A stretch of DNA of 27,390 bases, from IMG/VR virus record IMGVR_UViG_3300035670_001051, positions 1-27,390 of that record; one strand, 5' to 3'. The notes beneath the pieces are model-generated. The model had not been told where the DNA came from. It searched no databases and saw nothing but the letters and a program-made list of their open reading frames with translations. The position numbers and the translations under genes are program-made. Shown here one piece after another: positions 1-7,137 of the stretch. Numbering within the stretch: position 1 is the stretch's first letter; each line of letters starts with the position of its first letter. Origin of the DNA: a virus.

Positions 1-34
1 GTTTTGTACGTCCTGCCCAAAGATTTTGCACCCC

Positions 35-334
35 CTACGGCTCGGCATTCCGTTCCTTCGCTGACTTACTGGCATGGCAGGAATTGCACAAGGGTTGCAA
101 GTTATCGGCCGCCCAGAACTCACCACCTAAGCGCACGGGTTTAATGTGGTCCACCATCTGAGCCAGTGTAACCAAACCAACGGCATCGCATGCAGCGCAC
201 AGGGGAGAGGATTGCAACACCAAAGCGCGGACGTTGCGCCATTGGGTTGTATTATATCGCGGCTCGATGTATGAACCTTTGACGTATTGGCGTGGCCTCT
301 TGCCTCCTTGTTTTGGTTTATTTATTGTTGGCAT
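35..334 (-). CDS. HNH endonuclease (packaging-associated)
   Basis: This 99-aa protein is a probable metal-dependent DNA nuclease of the HNH family. Two CxxC pairs (C46/C49 and C83/C86) frame the D62-H63 pair and N78, which fits an HNH zinc-ribbon fold. The open frame extends upstream to 454, but I chose the ATG at 332-334. The protein then starts MPTINKPKQGG, followed by a basic segment, and overlaps the upstream gene by only 13 bp. HNH proteins beside the small terminase are needed for cos cleavage in HK97-like phages. If the window closes into a circle, the next gene on this strand is the small terminase, which supports that role. Family call is firm; the packaging role is inferred. Confidence 0.85.
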   Translation of the reverse strand: MPTINKPKQGGKRPRQYVKGSYIEPRYNTTQWRNVRALVLQSSPLCAACDAVGLVTLAQMVDHIKPVRLGGEFWAADNLQPLCNSCHASKSAKERNAEP

Positions 335-657
335 TGCAGTAGTAGTTTGAAGTCGTCCAATGAACGGACTAGGTGGTAAGCGAATCCACAATCCTGCACA
401 CGCTGAGCAAATGCTTTCTGCTCGTCTGATTGTATCCCTGTGGCTGTCTTGCATTCAACGAACAGCAGGCGACCAAAGTAAATAACGATTAAATCCGACG
501 CCCCAGGTGTCAACCCTGTCGCCTTCATGAGCATGGCTGTCCGCTTATCTCTGAGCCCCCCGTTTGGTATACTAAAGATTAAACAATCCTTATATTTTAT
601 TTGGAAATTGTTTTTGTAATGTAGAAAAATTTGTTGTTGTATTTTATCTTCTGTCAT
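322..657 (-). CDS. VRR-NUC domain nuclease
   Basis: This 111-aa protein matches the VRR-NUC branch of the PD-(D/E)xK nucleases. Visible motifs are PNGG at about 31-34, PGASDL at 51-56 (catalytic Asp) and a VECKT segment near 67-71 (the ExK), then a conserved QSDEQ stretch. VRR-NUC proteins act on branched or junction DNA. Many phages carry a stand-alone copy next to replicative helicases, as here, downstream of the primase-helicase. It is probably a replication or recombination intermediate resolvase. A promoter-like element and two tandem 11-bp repeats lie just upstream. The gene overlaps the HNH gene by 13 bp. Confidence 0.88.
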   Translation of the reverse strand: MTEDKIQQQIFLHYKNNFQIKYKDCLIFSIPNGGLRDKRTAMLMKATGLTPGASDLIVIYFGRLLFVECKTATGIQSDEQKAFAQRVQDCGFAYHLVRSLDDFKLLLQCQQ

Positions 658-665
658 ATTATTAG

Positions 666-673
666 CAAATATA
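666..673 (-). promoter_or_regulatory. TAnnTTTG promoter -7 element before VRR-NUC gene
   Basis: The minus strand reads TATATTTG, an exact match to the Bacteroidota -7 consensus TAnnTTTG, followed by 8 nt and the ATG of the VRR-NUC gene. No good -33 TTG is present at 17-23 nt. Instead two tandem copies of GGTGGTCAGAG (685-706) occupy the -15 to -40 region, which suggests activator binding or overlap with another DNA function. Confidence 0.5.
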
Positions 674-684
674 TCAAATTAGGC

Positions 685-926
685 GGTGGTCAGAGGGTGG
701 TCAGAGAAAAAAAGCTCTCTGACCACCTCTTAGGGCTTGCTATCACTGGGCTTAAGGCAAAAGGTGGTCAGGTGGTCAGAGAAAACTGAAGACTTTCCCA
801 GAACAGAAAAACACAAAAGGGAAAAATTGAAAATATATTTTTCTAGGGAAGTTATGTTTTTTGCGTGCCTCTCTGACCACCTTTGAGGTAAACCCTTACA
901 AACATTGGGCTGAGAGGTGGTCAGAG
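685..926. repeat. Cluster of 11-bp GGTGGTCAGAG repeats; candidate origin or activator region
   Basis: Six exact copies of GGTGGTCAGAG lie in the 284-bp gap between the primase-helicase and VRR-NUC genes. Four are direct (685-695, 696-706, 771-781, 916-926) and two inverted (717-727, 871-881). A partial copy GGTGGTCA (763-770) abuts the third direct copy. Copies 696-706 and 717-727 form a perfect 11-bp hairpin around an A-rich loop. The stretch 782-865 is strongly AT-rich. The arrangement resembles iterons beside an unwinding element. A 71-codon open frame (730-945, minus) covers part of the gap, but the repeats fall in different frames of it, so the conservation appears to be at the DNA level. 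Confidence 0.85.
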
Positions 927-941
927 AAAATGCGTTTTTTG

Positions 942-3104
942 TCATCTGCTTACTTTTACAACCGAATAGCAGCGCATAGTTGAGCCGTTCACCTTCCTTT
1001 TGACTTGTTCAAAGCCCAAATTTTTCATTTCCATCCCCAACTTTCGCGTGTCAAAAATGCGCTGCTGGCTGTTCGTTTCAAGATATATTTTTAACTCTGT
1101 GTTTGTTAAATAATCGCAATAATCCCCATATTGAGGCACACGAAAATATTGGTTTATTAATTCCGCTTCAAAATTAATAGCGTTAAATTCGGTGCTATTT
1201 TCTGCAAGTTGTAGTATATCTTCACTGCTTAGGTGCCAGTTGAAACCTGCCTGATAGAGGTCGTAAAAAGCCATAAACAAAGCAGATTTGTCTATTGAAT
1301 TGTAGCGAGCGTGGTCGATGCTCAGGACGTTAATAGGCAGTATTCGGCGGTTGCCTGTTGGATCACTGATGAGCCCCAAATCGTTTGTCGTACCTGCCAA
1401 TACTGCCAGCCGCTTCAAATCTCGGTGAGTGCGCCCATAAGGTAAGCGAATTGAAAAACTGGCTTTACTAGTCAACTCCTTAAATCGTTTGGCCTCCAGT
1501 TTGGATTTGCCCCCAAATTCATCGTCCATAATTATTAGCTTTTTGGTGAGCAAAATATCGTCATCCTTACCGCCGTCCAGTTTGCTCTCTGCGTAGTAGT
1601 TTGCCAATGGCTTGGGGAGTAGCCGCCGAAAGAACTCAGTTTTACCCGTATTTTGGCGCTCGCCTGCTAGGACAAGCACTAAAGGGGACGTATGGCCGTA
1701 AACACTGGCAATCATTCCAACGCCCCAATGTGTTAAGTATTTGGCAACGTGCGGCGTTGTTGTTTCGATGCAGGCCGCCAGTTCGTCGATGAGGGATTGG
1801 TTGCGCTGGATAGATTGATTTGCGTTAATAAAATCCTCAAATGGGTTATAATATCGTGTCAATTCCGAATAAATAACCCTGCAAAAAAATTCAAAACTTA
1901 TCTTATTGTCTGTCAATTCGGAGAAACGCAGATACATCGTATTTAGAGCCATATCGTCCAAAATCTTGGGGCGATTGTTGAAAAGTACAGAACGGTCCTC
2001 AATATCGGCCGTAATCGTGTTGTAGTGCAGCTGGTGATTGTTTTGCAGATACAACTGGCACAGCGCGACAGGCGTCTGCCCTGTGAGCTGCAGCGATACA
2101 TTGGCCTCAAATACTGCGGCAGCGGTCTCGCTAGCTTTCTCGACGTCCATTCCACTCAATCGCGCAATCTCAACAACCGACTCCTGAGCACGGCCTTGCT
2201 TTTTGGCCATCTTGGCAATATTCTCCAATTTCACGGCCTGCTGGCTTTTCAACTCAACACCTGCCTGCTTGGCGTAATAGTAAAAAGTGCCTATACCGAT
2301 TTTGCTCTGGCCTGTATCGCGGAGGCAATAATTGTACTGCCTATCTGCTTTGATATGGTCGTATTTGCTATTTTGCCCAGCTATGGCGTGGAAATAATCC
2401 CTACCCCGCTCTCCAAACTCTGAGGCCAGCGCAAAGCCAATATCTAGGTAGTTTTTGTACGCCCCCTCTGTCAAGTCATACCCGCCCCGACAAATCCTAT
2501 CAATGAGCTCGTCAAACTCGTTGCCAGTTAGCACTGTGTGCACTTGCTTGGGCTTGGTTTCCTTTTTTGGGTACTCCTTGAAGGTCTTAGATGCCTCGTT
2601 GGTGTATAGCAACGGATCATACGACAGAAAACGCAACCGGCTCACATTCTTACAACTCTGGTCTATCAGTTGCCCATAATTGCGGAAATAGTACTGCTTT
2701 AGCCCGTTAAACGCATCCAAATGCCGCTCTGGCTCAATCTTAACTAAGGCGGCCAATCCATTGCCAGAAACGGACAGCAGGGCCGAAAAAGTATAAGGAT
2801 CTTTGGCCAATTCAGATTTTAGCCGCTCCACATCCTCCACAGCGTCAAAGTCGATGCAAATAAGTCCTGAGTGCTGGATGAGGTTTGCATTGCTCACATT
2901 ATCCCGAAACACCCCCGATATCGTGACCGCTGGAATCCGCTGCTTTGCCTCGGCCTGCTCGTCCTTACTCAGTGCCTTGGTATTTCTGTACGCCTCAATC
3001 AGTGCCAAATGTTGCCCTGAGCGGACAAGTGCGAAATAATCCGCTATTGTAATGGTGTGGTGCTTTGCCGACTGTCTTATATTAGGCAGATAGGTTATTT
3101 GCAT
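942..3104 (-). CDS. Primase-helicase, BT4734-like N-terminus plus VirE-type P-loop helicase
   Basis: A 720-aa protein that probably primes and unwinds DNA for phage replication. The first ~180 residues match the BT4734-like primase/VirE N-terminal domain, with the acidic motif ICIDFDAVED, the SVSGNGLAALVKIE segment and KNVSRLRFLSYDP. A middle part (about 195-285) looks like a PriCT-type helical domain. The C-terminal half is a VirE/D5-like NTPase with Walker A GERQNTGKT near 479-487 and Walker B IIMDDE near 525. This fusion is characteristic of Bacteroidota mobile elements and phages. The start overlaps the upstream 58-aa gene by 10 bp. Its stop overlaps the ATG of a doubtful small frame. Confidence 0.92.
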   Translation of the reverse strand: MQITYLPNIRQSAKHHTITIADYFALVRSGQHLALIEAYRNTKALSKDEQAEAKQRIPAVTISGVFRDNVSNANLIQHSGLICIDFDAVEDVERLKSELAKDPYTFSALLSVSGNGLAALVKIEPERHLDAFNGLKQYYFRNYGQLIDQSCKNVSRLRFLSYDPLLYTNEASKTFKEYPKKETKPKQVHTVLTGNEFDELIDRICRGGYDLTEGAYKNYLDIGFALASEFGERGRDYFHAIAGQNSKYDHIKADRQYNYCLRDTGQSKIGIGTFYYYAKQAGVELKSQQAVKLENIAKMAKKQGRAQESVVEIARLSGMDVEKASETAAAVFEANVSLQLTGQTPVALCQLYLQNNHQLHYNTITADIEDRSVLFNNRPKILDDMALNTMYLRFSELTDNKISFEFFCRVIYSELTRYYNPFEDFINANQSIQRNQSLIDELAACIETTTPHVAKYLTHWGVGMIASVYGHTSPLVLVLAGERQNTGKTEFFRRLLPKPLANYYAESKLDGGKDDDILLTKKLIIMDDEFGGKSKLEAKRFKELTSKASFSIRLPYGRTHRDLKRLAVLAGTTNDLGLISDPTGNRRILPINVLSIDHARYNSIDKSALFMAFYDLYQAGFNWHLSSEDILQLAENSTEFNAINFEAELINQYFRVPQYGDYCDYLTNTELKIYLETNSQQRIFDTRKLGMEMKNLGFEQVKRKVNGSTMRCYSVVKVSR

Positions 3105-3271
3105 ATCGTAATTTTAAGCAGGTGCTCAGTCAACGTGCAGAGTAGTTGCCCGTTCAGTTTAGCGTCGCGAATATAGTCGCCATTTTCATCGTGCAGATGG
3201 ATGGCTTTAATCAGTATGCCGTTGGGCGTAACTTCAACGTGCGCAATGCGTGCGTGTGTTGGTTTGCTCAT
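3095..3271 (-). CDS. Small conserved-looking protein, 58 aa
   Basis: This gene starts ATG at 3271 (MSKPTHARIAHVEVTPNG) and ends TAA at 3095. Its start overlaps the stop of the 73-aa gene as ATGA, and its end overlaps the primase-helicase start by 10 bp. That tight packing on both sides is the best evidence it is real. The protein alternates short strands (VEVTPNGILIKAIHLHDENGDY) and looks like a small beta-sheet protein. No signal peptide, membrane segment or known motif is visible. Translational coupling to the primase-helicase suggests a replication accessory role, but I do not recognise the family. Confidence 0.7.
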   Translation of the reverse strand: MSKPTHARIAHVEVTPNGILIKAIHLHDENGDYIRDAKLNGQLLCTLTEHLLKITICK

Positions 3272-3489
3272 AACAACTTTTCATTACCCTCACCTAACTT
3301 GATAAAACCACTGTCCTTATTTGAGCCAGTTGCCTTAATAAAATCTATCTCAATCTTTGCCGAATTGATAATTACCTGCCCCACGTCGGCCATTGCCTTG
3401 GCGGTTTGTATGTCAATATCACCATCCTTTAAGCGCTCAAGCGCCTCAAATAAGTGATCTCTCAAATCATTAATTTTGTTGCGTGCCAT
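3268..3489 (-). CDS. Hypothetical helical protein, 73 aa
   Basis: A 73-aa, mostly helical, highly charged protein starting MARNKINDLRDHLFEALERL. Its regular LRDHLFEALERLKDGDIDIQ pattern suggests two amphipathic helices, and there is no membrane segment or metal-binding motif. It overlaps the HNH gene upstream by 20 bp and the 58-aa gene downstream by ATGA. I recall similar short proteins in replication modules of Bacteroidota phages, but no function is known to me. A DNA-binding or adaptor role is possible and unproven. Confidence 0.75.
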   Translation of the reverse strand: MARNKINDLRDHLFEALERLKDGDIDIQTAKAMADVGQVIINSAKIEIDFIKATGSNKDSGFIKLGEGNEKLL

Positions 3490-4075
3490 TTTTTTCTAAT
3501 TGGTTAATTTTTCGTGTGATACTTCTTTTAATACTTAATACTTCCCTCAGTTCCTGGGGTAGATTTTTGATGTTGTTGCGCCTCATATGCTCGTGGCGGT
3601 CGATGAGCTCAAGATTGTCCAGCGTGATGTTGGCCTTGTTTTTGTCTTTAAACACGACAAACAACCCATTGGGTACTGGGCCGTTAGCGGATTCCCAAAG
3701 CAATACGTGCACAAACTTAAAACCTTGCTCTGTCTTTTCAACCAGGTAACCATCGCGCAAACTACGGTAACCTATCGGCTTGGTGTTATGCGGTGCTTGC
3801 CCCTTTTTAAATTGGGTTTCAATTCCGCCAATCATAACGCCTTTTGTGCCTTTGTTCCAGCTTGTCATCCCTTTGCGGAATTGTGTGCGTGGGTAGCCTT
3901 TGTAATTTTGTCGGTAGTAATCCATCAAAAACTCCTGGTCTTTTTTCAGTCCCAAATGTTGCGCCTTATCATAAATTTGGCGGTTGGTTTTGTTTAATTT
4001 CTCGCCGATCTCCCTGGTAATCATTTTAGGGTACAAAATCCGCAGCTGCTCGATTTCTTCTTCTGTCCACCTCAT
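3470..4075 (-). CDS. HNH endonuclease with N-terminal HTH, homing-type
   Basis: A 201-aa protein. Residues 1-45 (MRWTEEEIEQLRILYP, then REIGEKLNKTNRQIYDKAQ) form a Myb/HTH-like DNA-binding segment. The middle carries short basic repeats of the form FRKG/FKKG-Q (66-97). The C-terminal part is an HNH_3-type nuclease core: VHVLLWE around H123, then N149 in KANITLDNLELIDRHEH with H161. This order matches phage free-standing HNH endonucleases, which often spread as homing elements. It sits inside the replication operon, overlaps the next gene, and shows no sign of breaking its neighbours, so it may instead be a resident gene. The nuclease call is strong; homing is inferred. Confidence 0.87.
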   Translation of the reverse strand: MRWTEEEIEQLRILYPKMITREIGEKLNKTNRQIYDKAQHLGLKKDQEFLMDYYRQNYKGYPRTQFRKGMTSWNKGTKGVMIGGIETQFKKGQAPHNTKPIGYRSLRDGYLVEKTEQGFKFVHVLLWESANGPVPNGLFVVFKDKNKANITLDNLELIDRHEHMRRNNIKNLPQELREVLSIKRSITRKINQLEKNGTQQN

Positions 4076-4266
4076 TCCTTAATCGCATATGTCACTTCAA
4101 TACCAAACGCCTTATGCCCTAGCGTTGTTTCTTTAAAAGCCTTTTTCATAACCTTCACCCACTCAGTGTTTGGGATGGAGATACCTTTGATAAATTCCTG
4201 TATCTCGGTTGAATTAAAGGTTTTGTCTGTGTGTTCGATTTCGACTGTTATTATAAAGGTTTTCAT
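4072..4266 (-). CDS. Hypothetical protein, 64 aa
   Basis: A 64-aa protein starting MKTFIITVEIEHTDKTF, with a beta-strand opening followed by a helical middle (KVMKKAFKETT). It is coupled by ATGA overlaps to the helicase gene upstream and the HNH gene downstream, so it is part of the same operon. No motif, signal peptide or membrane segment is visible. It could be a small helicase partner given its position, but nothing in the sequence shows this. Confidence 0.72.
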   Translation of the reverse strand: MKTFIITVEIEHTDKTFNSTEIQEFIKGISIPNTEWVKVMKKAFKETTLGHKAFGIEVTYAIKE

Positions 4267-5654
4267 AATTTAACGATAAAATTTTTAACTGCGCCACCCT
4301 CGGCGAATTCTCTCTCTCTGCGGTTGGTATAGCCCTCGGTGTACCCCTTAGACCTCCAGAATCTTTTTAACTCTGTGTAGTTTGCATAATACAGCACCCG
4401 CTCAATAAATGCCTGCTTGTAGTTCTTTCGGCTTTTAAGTTCCCATAAATCTGCTGGCGTTTTTGCAATCTCAAAGAGATAGCGGCCGTTGAGTTTTTCG
4501 TATGCCATCAATTCCAAACTACCGCGCTCGGCTTTCTTTTCCGTTGCAAATACCTCACCGCAAAACTCGCAGAAACGAGCGGAGGCGTAGAGCACAGCAC
4601 CGCAACACGGGCAATCCTTTACAGGTGCCACGCCTTGGCCTTTCTTTTGCTCCATCCCAGCGAATGCCTTGCCCCAATCCCTTGCCTCCTGCCAAAATCC
4701 TAAGCGGTGCACATTCTCTCCAAAGTCGAGGATTGTAAACTCTTTTTTACTCGCCGTCGGCCGTGATCCGCGCCCAACCATTTGCAGCCATAGCGCTACG
4801 GATTTGGTGGCTCTGTTCACAACTACAACCTCAATATCTGGGCAGTCGAAACCAGTGGTAGCAATTCCGCAGTTTACGAGGATTCCATATTTGCTGGCGA
4901 CAAATTCCTCTATTAGGTCAGCCCTTTCTATTGCGCTTTGTTTTGAGTGAACGCAATAAACCCTACCCTCTCCCAACTCCTGCGCAAATGATTTGGCGGT
5001 GTTTATACTGGCCTCAATATTCACACAAAAAACAATCGCCTTCTTATCCTTCCACCTTTTGCAAAATTCCTGCACAACGCCCTCATAAACCTTGGGACGA
5101 TTAAAAGCATCGTCTAGCCCCTGCGCTGTAAACTCGCCCATTCTGCTAGCAATCTTTGACGTGTCCACTGGGTGCATTGCGTAGGTAATCGGGTTGCACA
5201 AATAACCCTGTGCAATCAATTCGCCAATGCCTACCGAGTTAATCAGTTTGCCATAGCTTTGCGCCATCGGTGGCTTACTTACTGGCGTTGCAGTTGCTCC
5301 AATTACAAAGCCATCAAAGCCCTCCAAAATTTTGCGAAAATTTCCGATGTGCGCCTCATCAATAACAAGCAAATCGTAACTGCCTAGCACTACCACGCCC
5401 CGCTTAATTTGATTGTTAAGCGTCTCTACCATCAAGATATCGCAGCGGTTTAGTTTGCCTGCTTGGCTGAGCAATTCCCTGCGATGGGTAACGATGGCCA
5501 CCCTGCGCCCCTTCTCCAGTACACGGCGCACTATCTCAGAAAAAACAACCGTCTTACCTGCTCCAGTTGGCAGGCACAACACAACCCTTTTACTGTCCTT
5601 AAACGCCGCCCGAATCTCATCGACTGCGCTCTCTTGGTATGGCCTTAATTGCAT
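4263..5654 (-). CDS. SF2 DEAD/DEAH-box DNA helicase with C-terminal zinc ribbon
   Basis: A 463-aa superfamily 2 helicase, ATP-dependent. Motif I is LPTGAGKT (29-36), motif II is DEAH (99-102), motif III is GATATP (119-124) and motif VI is QMVGRGSRP (291-299), with the Q-motif-like LRPYQ at the N-terminus. A cysteine cluster DCPCCG (about 347-352) with RFCEFCG (361-366) forms a probable zinc ribbon after the helicase core. The family resembles phage UvsW/RadD-like helicases, which remodel forks and recombination intermediates. It lies between the DnaA-like protein and the HNH gene, overlapping the former by 10 bp. Helicase identity is secure; the exact substrate is unknown. Confidence 0.93.
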   Translation of the reverse strand: MQLRPYQESAVDEIRAAFKDSKRVVLCLPTGAGKTVVFSEIVRRVLEKGRRVAIVTHRRELLSQAGKLNRCDILMVETLNNQIKRGVVVLGSYDLLVIDEAHIGNFRKILEGFDGFVIGATATPVSKPPMAQSYGKLINSVGIGELIAQGYLCNPITYAMHPVDTSKIASRMGEFTAQGLDDAFNRPKVYEGVVQEFCKRWKDKKAIVFCVNIEASINTAKSFAQELGEGRVYCVHSKQSAIERADLIEEFVASKYGILVNCGIATTGFDCPDIEVVVVNRATKSVALWLQMVGRGSRPTASKKEFTILDFGENVHRLGFWQEARDWGKAFAGMEQKKGQGVAPVKDCPCCGAVLYASARFCEFCGEVFATEKKAERGSLELMAYEKLNGRYLFEIAKTPADLWELKSRKNYKQAFIERVLYYANYTELKRFWRSKGYTEGYTNRREREFAEGGAVKNFIVKL

Positions 5655-6088
5655 AACCCCAACAGCTCCTTTACTGTGTTGTAAATTCTGCGATAGTCCT
5701 TGTTATACTCCAAGTAGTCGCGGCTGACGTTGTAACTATTGATAGCGGTCGAGTGATCACGCCCCAACCTGCGGCCGATTTCAGAATACCTGAGCCCGTA
5801 GTGTTGGCGTAGAATGTAAACCAACAAATGACGCGCGTCTTTTATATCTCCCTCTCTGCTAGTGGATAAAATCTGCGCAGGGGTGACATCGCACGTCAGA
5901 CAAACCGACTGCATCACCTTGGCGAAATCGTCCATCTTACTGGTAAACTTAATCTGCGGATTGAGTAGCTCATTTTTTAGGCGTGCAATAGTTTTCTCAT
6001 ACTTTGCCGTCATTGAATAAAAGCGCATCTGCAAATCCTTATACTCCCTTTTCGCTCTGCTGTATTGTTGTAAATAATCCGTAGCCAT
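5645..6088 (-). CDS. DnaA domain-IV-like DNA-binding protein
   Basis: A 147-aa protein. The N-terminal ~45 residues are a charged coiled coil. From about residue 60 it matches the DnaA C-terminal DNA-binding domain: a DVTPAQILSTSREGDIKDARHLL stretch, then the signature YSEIGRRLGRDHSTAINS (about 101-118). The AAA+ ATPase of DnaA is absent, so this is a stand-alone domain IV with a coiled-coil handle. Such proteins occur in phages, where they may recognise the phage origin or compete with host DnaA. No perfect TTATCCACA DnaA box was noticed in this window, so its target may be different, for example the 11-bp repeats at 685-926 (inference). Confidence 0.85.
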   Translation of the reverse strand: MATDYLQQYSRAKREYKDLQMRFYSMTAKYEKTIARLKNELLNPQIKFTSKMDDFAKVMQSVCLTCDVTPAQILSTSREGDIKDARHLLVYILRQHYGLRYSEIGRRLGRDHSTAINSYNVSRDYLEYNKDYRRIYNTVKELLGLCN

Positions 6089-6233
6089 CCTGTCTTAATT
6101 TTGAGTATCTTACTAGTTCGTACTTTTCGGCGTCCTTTATATAGGCCCTTAACTTATCCCTTTCTGCGATGTCTGTGATAATTATACATACATCATAAAT
6201 GTGCTTACTTATTGTCTGCTCTTTTTGTTCCAT
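6039..6233 (-). CDS. Hypothetical protein, 64 aa
   Basis: The open frame continues to 6311, but the best start is the ATG at 6231-6233, giving a 64-aa protein MEQKEQTISKHIYDVCIIIT. It overlaps the HTH gene upstream by 25 bp and the DnaA-like gene downstream by 50 bp, an unusually long overlap. The protein is charged, mixed alpha/beta, with one short hydrophobic strand (VCIIITDI) too short to span a membrane. No family is recognised. The long overlap lowers confidence. Confidence 0.55.
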   Translation of the reverse strand: MEQKEQTISKHIYDVCIIITDIAERDKLRAYIKDAEKYELVRYSKLRQDGYGLFTTIQQSEKGV

Positions 6234-6403
6234 AGATTTAGCGTTTGCTTTCCTTTTCGTTCCTGTTGTATCAAAGTGTCGTATAAATACCGCGCGTTGC
6301 TGGGGCTGCAATCCATCCGCTCGGCAACCTCTGCAAATGTGAGCCCCAAATCTTCGCGCAATACGGCAACGGCGTAGGCCTTTACCAGTGTTTTACTGTA
6401 CAT
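6209..6403 (-). CDS. Small helix-turn-helix protein, 64 aa
   Basis: A 64-aa protein MYSKTLVKAYAVAVLREDLG followed by a clear helix-turn-helix, LTFAEVAERMDCSPSNARYLYDT (about 20-43), and a basic tail. The pattern of AEVAERM, a turn, then SPSNARYLY is typical of sigma-like or MarR/LuxR-like HTH units. It probably binds DNA as a small regulator or replication accessory factor. It overlaps the upstream coiled-coil gene by 11 bp and sits just before the DnaA-like gene in the leftward operon. Confidence 0.7.
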   Translation of the reverse strand: MYSKTLVKAYAVAVLREDLGLTFAEVAERMDCSPSNARYLYDTLIQQERKGKQTLNLWNKKSRQ

Positions 6404-6731
6404 TGTTTGCCTTGCGTTTAGCCCTCCAGTTTGCTTTCCTAATCCTGCCCGCTTCTCGGCGTCTAGCGTTGGCCTCTGTCAATGTAAACAACTGATCTAG
6501 CGCAGCCCTCAAATCACGCTCAGCAGAAGTGCCTCGGCCTTCCCACGTTTTAGCTTTGTCCTTTTCTGACTTAACTTCCGCCTGTGAATCCCAAAGCAGC
6601 TGCTCTGTTTTACCTAGTCGGTACTGCGTGCGGTTTAACTCCTTTGCCAAACCTCTTACCTGTGCCCTTGAGGCATTCAATGCCAGCCCCAACGCAACGG
6701 CTGAGGTAGTGGCTATAATTGCTACTATCAT
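6393..6731 (-). CDS. Membrane-anchored coiled-coil protein, 112 aa
   Basis: The frame is open to 6812, but the ATG at 6729-6731 forms an ATGA overlap with the stop of the preceding small membrane gene, so I place the start there (MIVAIIATTSAVALGLALNA). Residues 1-20 are one hydrophobic helix, followed by a long charged coiled coil (QVRGLAKELNRTQYRLGKTEQLL and onward) and a very basic C-terminus (RKANWRAKRKANN). Topology is a single N-terminal anchor. No family recognised. It is the third membrane protein in a row at the head of the leftward operon. Confidence 0.68.
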   Translation of the reverse strand: MIVAIIATTSAVALGLALNASRAQVRGLAKELNRTQYRLGKTEQLLWDSQAEVKSEKDKAKTWEGRGTSAERDLRAALDQLFTLTEANARRREAGRIRKANWRAKRKANNVQ

Positions 6732-6907
6732 TTTTCTACTGCTGAAACGTAATTCAATACATACAAACCCGCTACGCACAAGATAAAGGCAAAGCGCGCA
6801 TCTTCTGGCCACGTTGCAGGGTTAAATTGCCACGATGCAAATACAAAGCCCGCATAGGTTAACCCCAACGCCCAAAGGCCTGCAATAAGGTGTTGCTTGG
6901 TGCTCAT
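6728..6907 (-). CDS. Small two-helix membrane protein, 59 aa
   Basis: The gene starts ATG at 6907 (MSTKQHLIAGLWALGLTYAG) and ends TGA at 6728. Both ends overlap their neighbours as ATGA, which is strong evidence that the frame is used. Two hydrophobic helices are visible, about residues 8-26 and 38-55, separated by a short loop NPATWPEDAR. The fold is a small integral inner-membrane hairpin. Its function is unknown. Lysis proteins usually cluster with the late genes, so an early membrane role such as superinfection exclusion is possible but only inferred. Confidence 0.72.
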   Translation of the reverse strand: MSTKQHLIAGLWALGLTYAGFVFASWQFNPATWPEDARFAFILCVAGLYVLNYVSAVEK

Positions 6908-7116
6908 AACTTAGCCCTCCCCTTATACATACGTCGTTGGTAAAGCATCTGAGTAAACTCGTCAAACTCTGGGCGATACTCGTCGCGCTCGAATTTGTAG
7001 GGGGTTGCCTCAGGCGTTTCGTCGTTGGTTTTGCGTAAAGCTTTTTTCACGCAGTGGCTGCCGTACATTACCGCAATGGTAACAGGCGTGGCGATTAATA
7101 GGTAGATAATATCCAT
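6904..7116 (-). CDS. Small single-pass membrane protein, 70 aa
   Basis: I place the start at the ATG at 7114-7116 (MDIIYLLIATPVTIAVMYGS), not at the longer frame to 7167, because a promoter-like element lies at 7138-7167 and would otherwise be inside the gene. Residues 2-20 form one membrane helix, followed by a basic patch (KKALRKT) and an acidic/aromatic cytoplasmic tail (FERDEYRPEFDEFTQMLYQRR). It is the first gene of the leftward operon. No family is recognised. Confidence 0.68.
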   Translation of the reverse strand: MDIIYLLIATPVTIAVMYGSHCVKKALRKTNDETPEATPYKFERDEYRPEFDEFTQMLYQRRMYKGRAKL

Positions 7117-7137
7117 AGTGTGGTACTTATGTGGATG

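Noticed and set aside
696-727. Perfect 11-bp inverted repeat considered as an intrinsic terminator.
   Set aside because: The T/A tract is in the loop and not after the stem on either strand. The stem is made from two copies of the repeat unit.
730-945. A 71-codon minus-strand open frame whose ATG overlaps the primase-helicase stop as ATGA.
   Set aside because: The peptide has no protein-like pattern, and the 11-bp repeats it covers fall in different frames, so the DNA and not a protein seems to be conserved. The ATGA junction keeps a small possibility open.
3146-3457. Plus-strand open frame of about 103 codons opposite the small replication genes.
   Set aside because: It is antisense to two tightly overlapping minus-strand genes, lacks a promoter, and looks like a codon-bias shadow. 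The same holds for the many other plus-strand frames opposite the leftward operons.
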